Below are positions 60,701-64,000 of a stretch of 64,000 nucleotides of DNA, in pieces (position 1 is the first letter of the stretch; every line of letters starts with the position of its first letter). This stretch comes from Clusia tigrina. Its lineage: Eukaryota > Arthropoda > Insecta > Diptera > Clusiidae. The position numbers were made by a program, and so were the translations under genes. The stretch covers positions 70,689,995 through 70,753,994 of the forward strand of contig OV050031.1 of assembly GCA_920105625.2 (NCBI GenBank). Reading direction: 5' to 3'. The notes beneath the pieces are model-generated. The model did no database searches. It was not told the origin of the DNA and saw nothing but the letters and a program-made list of their open reading frames with translations.

Positions 60701-62110
60701 ACGCCGACTGAGGCAGATAGGGGTAGATAATTGCATTGAGAATGCAGCAGACCCCCAATCGATGGCGGCAGCGACTGAGACACCTACAGACACGCTGACA
60801 GAGGCTGCGACGCTGACAGATGCTGCGACGCCGACTGAGAAGCCGGCTGAGGCCGAGAGGTGTAGACATAGGCATAGAGAAGGCAGCAGACACCCCAATC
60901 GACAGCGTCAACAAATGAGACGCCTACAGAGACGCTGACAGAGGCTGCTACGCCGACTGAGATGCCGACTGAGGCAGTTAATGGTATATATAGGCATAGA
61001 GAAGGCAGCAGACCCCCCCAATCGACAGCGGCAGCGACTGAGACTCCTACATAGCCGCTGACAATGGCTGCGATGCCGACTGAGACGTCGACTGAGACGC
61101 CGACTGAGGCAGATTGGGGTAGATATAGGCATAGAGAAGGCAGCAGACCCCCCAATCGACAGCGGCAGCGACTGAGACGCCTACATAGACGTTGACAATG
61201 GCTGCGATGCCGACTGAGACGCCGACTGAGGCAGATAGGGGTAGATATTGGCATAGAGAAGGTAGCAGACCCCCAATCAACAGCGGCAGCGACTGAGACG
61301 ATTACAGAGACGCTGACATAGGCTGCGACGCCGACTGAGACGCCAACTGAGGCAGATAGGGGTAGATATAGGCATAGAGAAGGCATCAGACCCCCCAATC
61401 GACAGCGGCAGCGACTGAAACGCATTCAGGGACGCTGACAGAGGCTGCGACGCCGACTGAAACGCCGACTGAGGCAGATAAGGGTAGATATTGGCATAGA
61501 GAAGGCAGCAGACCCCCCAATCGACAGCGGCAGCGTCTGAGACGCCTACAGAGACGCTGACAGAGGCTGCGACGCCGACTCTGACACCAACTGAGGCAGA
61601 TAGGGGTAGATATAGGCATAGAGAATACAGCAGACCCCGCAATCGACAGCGGCAGCTACTGAGACGCCTACAGAGACGCTGAGAGAGGCTGCGACGCCGA
61701 CTGATGCGGATAGGGGTAGATATAGGCATAGAGAAGGCAGTAGCCCCCCCCCCCCTCCAATCGACAGCGGCAACGACTGAGATGCCTACAGATACGCTGA
61801 CAGAGGCTGCGAAGCCGACTGAGGCAGAGAGGAGTAGATATAATCATAGAGAAGGCAGCAGACCGCACAATCGATAGCAGCAGCGACTGAGATGCCTACA
61901 GAGACGCTGACAAGAGGCAGCGACGCCGACTGAGACGCCGACTGAGGCAGATAGGGGTAAATATAGGCATAGAGAAGGTAGCAGACCCCCCAATCCACAA
62001 CGGCAGCGACTGAGATGCCTACAGAGACGCTGACAAGAGGTTGCGACGCCGAGTGAGACGCCGACTGAGGCATATAGGGGTAGATATAGGCATAGAGAAG
62101 GCAGCAGACC
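57709..62110 (+). repeat. Higher-order repeat unit C2 (about 4.4 kb)
   Basis: Tandem partner of C1. It is longer by two 12-bp sub-repeats and by two monomers around 60450-60700. Similarity to C1 ends near 62105, at the place equivalent to the C1/C2 join, as expected for a tandem pair. Confidence 0.82.
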
Positions 62111-62499
62111 CCCCAATCGACAGCGGCAGCGACTGACACGCCTACAGAGACGCTGACAGAGGCTGCGACGCTGACTGAGATGCCGACAGAGGCAGATAGG
62201 GGTAGAAATAGGCATAGAGAAGGCTGCAGATCCACCAATCGACAGCGGCAGCGACTGAGACGCCTACAGAGACGCTGACAGAGGCTGCGACGCTGACTGA
62301 GATGCCGACAGAGGCAGATAGGGGTAGAAATAGGCATAGAGAAGGCTGCAGATCCATCAATCGACAGCGGCAGCGACTGAGACGCCTACAGAGACGCTGA
62401 CAGAGGCTGCGACGCCGACTGAGCCAGATAGGGGCAGATAATTGCATTGAGAATGCAGCAGACCCCCAATCGACAGCGGCAGCGACTGAGACGCCTACA

Positions 62500-64000
62500 G
62501 AGACTCTGACAGAGGCTGCTACGCCGACTGAGATGCCGACTGAGGCAGGTAGGGGTAGATGTAGGTATAGAGAAGGCAGCAGACCCCCCCAATCGACAGC
62601 GGCAGCGACTGAGACGCCTACATAGACGTTGACAATGGCTGCGATGCCGACTGAGACGCCGACTGAGGCAGATAGCGGTAGATATTGGCATAGAGAAGAT
62701 AGCAGACCCCCCAATCAACAGCGCCAGCGACTGAGACGCCTACAGAGACGCTGACATAGGCTGCGACGCCTACTGAGACGCCGACTGAGGCAGATAGGGG
62801 TGGATATAGGCATAGAGAAGGCAGCAGACCCCCCCAATCGACAGCGGCAGCGACTGAGACGCATTCAGAGAGGCTGACAGAAGCTGCGACGCTGACAGAG
62901 ACCCCGACTGAGGCAGATAAGGGTAGACATAGGCATAGAGAAGGCAGCGGACCCCCCCCCAATCGACAGCGGCAGTGACTGACACGCTTACAGAGATGCT
63001 GACAGAGGCTGCGACGTCGACTGAGACGCCGACTGAGGCAGATAGGGGTAGATATAGGCTTAGAGAAGGCAGCAGACCCCCCAATCGACAGCGGCAACAA
63101 ATGAGACGCCTACAGAGACGCTGACAGAGGCTGCTACGCCGACTGAGACGCCGACTGAGGCGCGTAAGGGTAGATATAGGCATAGAGAAGGCTGCAGATC
63201 CACCAATCGACAGCGGCAGCGACTGAGACGCCTACAGAGATGCTGACAGAGGCTGCTACGCCGACTGAGGCAGATAGGGGTAGATAATTGCATTGAGAAT
63301 GCAGCAGACCCCCAATCGACGGCGGCAGCGACTGAGACGCCTACAGACACGCTGACAGAGGCTGCGACGCTGACAGATGCTGCGACGCCGACTGAGAAGC
63401 CGGCTGAGGCCGAGAGGCGTAGACATAGGCATAGAGAAGGCAGCAGACACCCCAATCGACAGCGTCAACAAATGAGACGCCTACAGAGACGCTGACAGAG
63501 GCTGCTACGCCGACTGAGATGCCGACTGAGGCAGGTAATGGTATATATAGGCCTAAAGAAGGCAGCAGACCCCCCCAATCGACAGCGGCAGCGACTGAGA
63601 CTCCTACATAGACGCTGACAATGGCTGCGATGCCGACTGAGACGTCGACTGAGACGCCGACTGAGGCAGATTGGGGTAGATATAGGCATAGAGAAGGCAG
63701 CAGACCACCCAATCGACAGCGGCAGCGACTGAGACGCCTACATAGACGTTGACAATGGCTGCGATGCCGACTGAGACGCCGACTGAGGCAGATAGGGGTA
63801 GATATTGGCATAGAGAAGGTAGCAGACCCCCCAATCGACAGCGGCAGCGACTGAGACGCCTACAGAGACGCTGACATAGGCTGTGACGCCGACTGAGACG
63901 CCGACTGAGGCAGATAGGGGTAGATATAGGCATAGAGAAGGCATCAGCCCCCCAATCGACAGCGGCAGCGACTGAAACGCATTCAGAGACGCTGACAGAG
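62500..64000 (+). repeat. Third, partial higher-order copy at window end
   Basis: From about 62500 the monomers follow those of about 59950-61440 at offset 2557 bp (60216-60626 with 62770-63183; 60699-60914 with 63256-63471; 60908-61132 with 63465-63689). It enters the unit part-way through and is cut by the window end. Confidence 0.7.

Larger units (their letters stand above)
52137..64000 (+). repeat. Satellite array block 4, direct orientation, continues past window end
   Basis: The direct monomer orientation resumes at 52137 (aggcagaagacccccaatcg) and runs to the last base, so the array is longer than the window. Subtypes differ in part from block 1. A frequent form here has gatagggatggatataggca and cctaccaaccgacagcgg. 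The block is organised into tandem units of about 4.13-4.4 kb. No gene or unrelated sequence was seen. Confidence 0.94.

Noticed and set aside
5233..64000. CRISPR-like array.
   Set aside because: Repeats are contiguous with no unique spacers, far too long, no cas genes are present, and the host is eukaryotic.
5233..64000. Ribosomal DNA intergenic spacer repeats.
   Set aside because: No rRNA gene sequence appears anywhere in the window, and orientation switches and kilobase-scale units do not fit a spacer array.
5233..64000. GAGA-factor sites or a CENP-B-like box in the monomer.
   Set aside because: The plus strand is purine-rich with agagaag and acagagacg, but there are no extended GAGAG runs and no convincing CENP-B box match. 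This is too weak to annotate.

Overview
The window is eukaryotic repeat DNA, almost certainly heterochromatin from an animal and most likely an insect of the Drosophila kind. The case for this is a BEL/Pao-type LTR retrotransposon with a long intact Gag-Pol frame, joined to tens of kilobases of complex satellite DNA. No bacterial-style genes, tRNAs, rRNAs, CRISPR arrays or ordinary host genes were found. The species call is an inference from the element type. I did not recognise the satellite as a named family.

Layout. (1) 1-5232: the 3' part of a BEL/Pao element, with one open Gag-Pol frame (33-4979, also open upstream to the window edge), a polypurine tract and a 264-bp 3' LTR. Its 5' end lies outside the window. 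(2) 5233-17544: satellite array in direct orientation, built from monomers of about 110 and 122 bp. It includes three tandem higher-order units (5617-8157, 8158-11052, 11053-13947). (3) 17545-18582: a second, truncated BEL copy holding the integrase C-terminal part plus the LTR, nearly identical to 4183-5232. (4) 18583-41687: more direct satellite. The part up to about 25102 is the rest of a tandem duplication of 4183-17544 that lacks two higher-order units. (5) 41688-52136: the same satellite in inverted orientation. (6) 52137-64000: direct orientation again, with tandem higher-order units of about 4.13 and 4.4 kb and a third partial copy running off the window.

Interpretation. The only real protein-coding sequence is the retrotransposon. 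The many open frames across the satellite are artefacts of a stop-poor monomer whose length is not a multiple of three. The main biological interest is structural. The satellite appears to have grown at several nested scales: 12/18-bp sub-repeats, 110/122-bp monomers, 245-bp dimers, 2-4.4-kb higher-order units, and a 13.4-kb duplication that carried a retrotransposon end along with it. A 10.4-kb inverted block interrupts the array. All boundaries were read by eye. Those given as 'about' may be off by up to a monomer, and assembly error in such DNA cannot be excluded from sequence alone.
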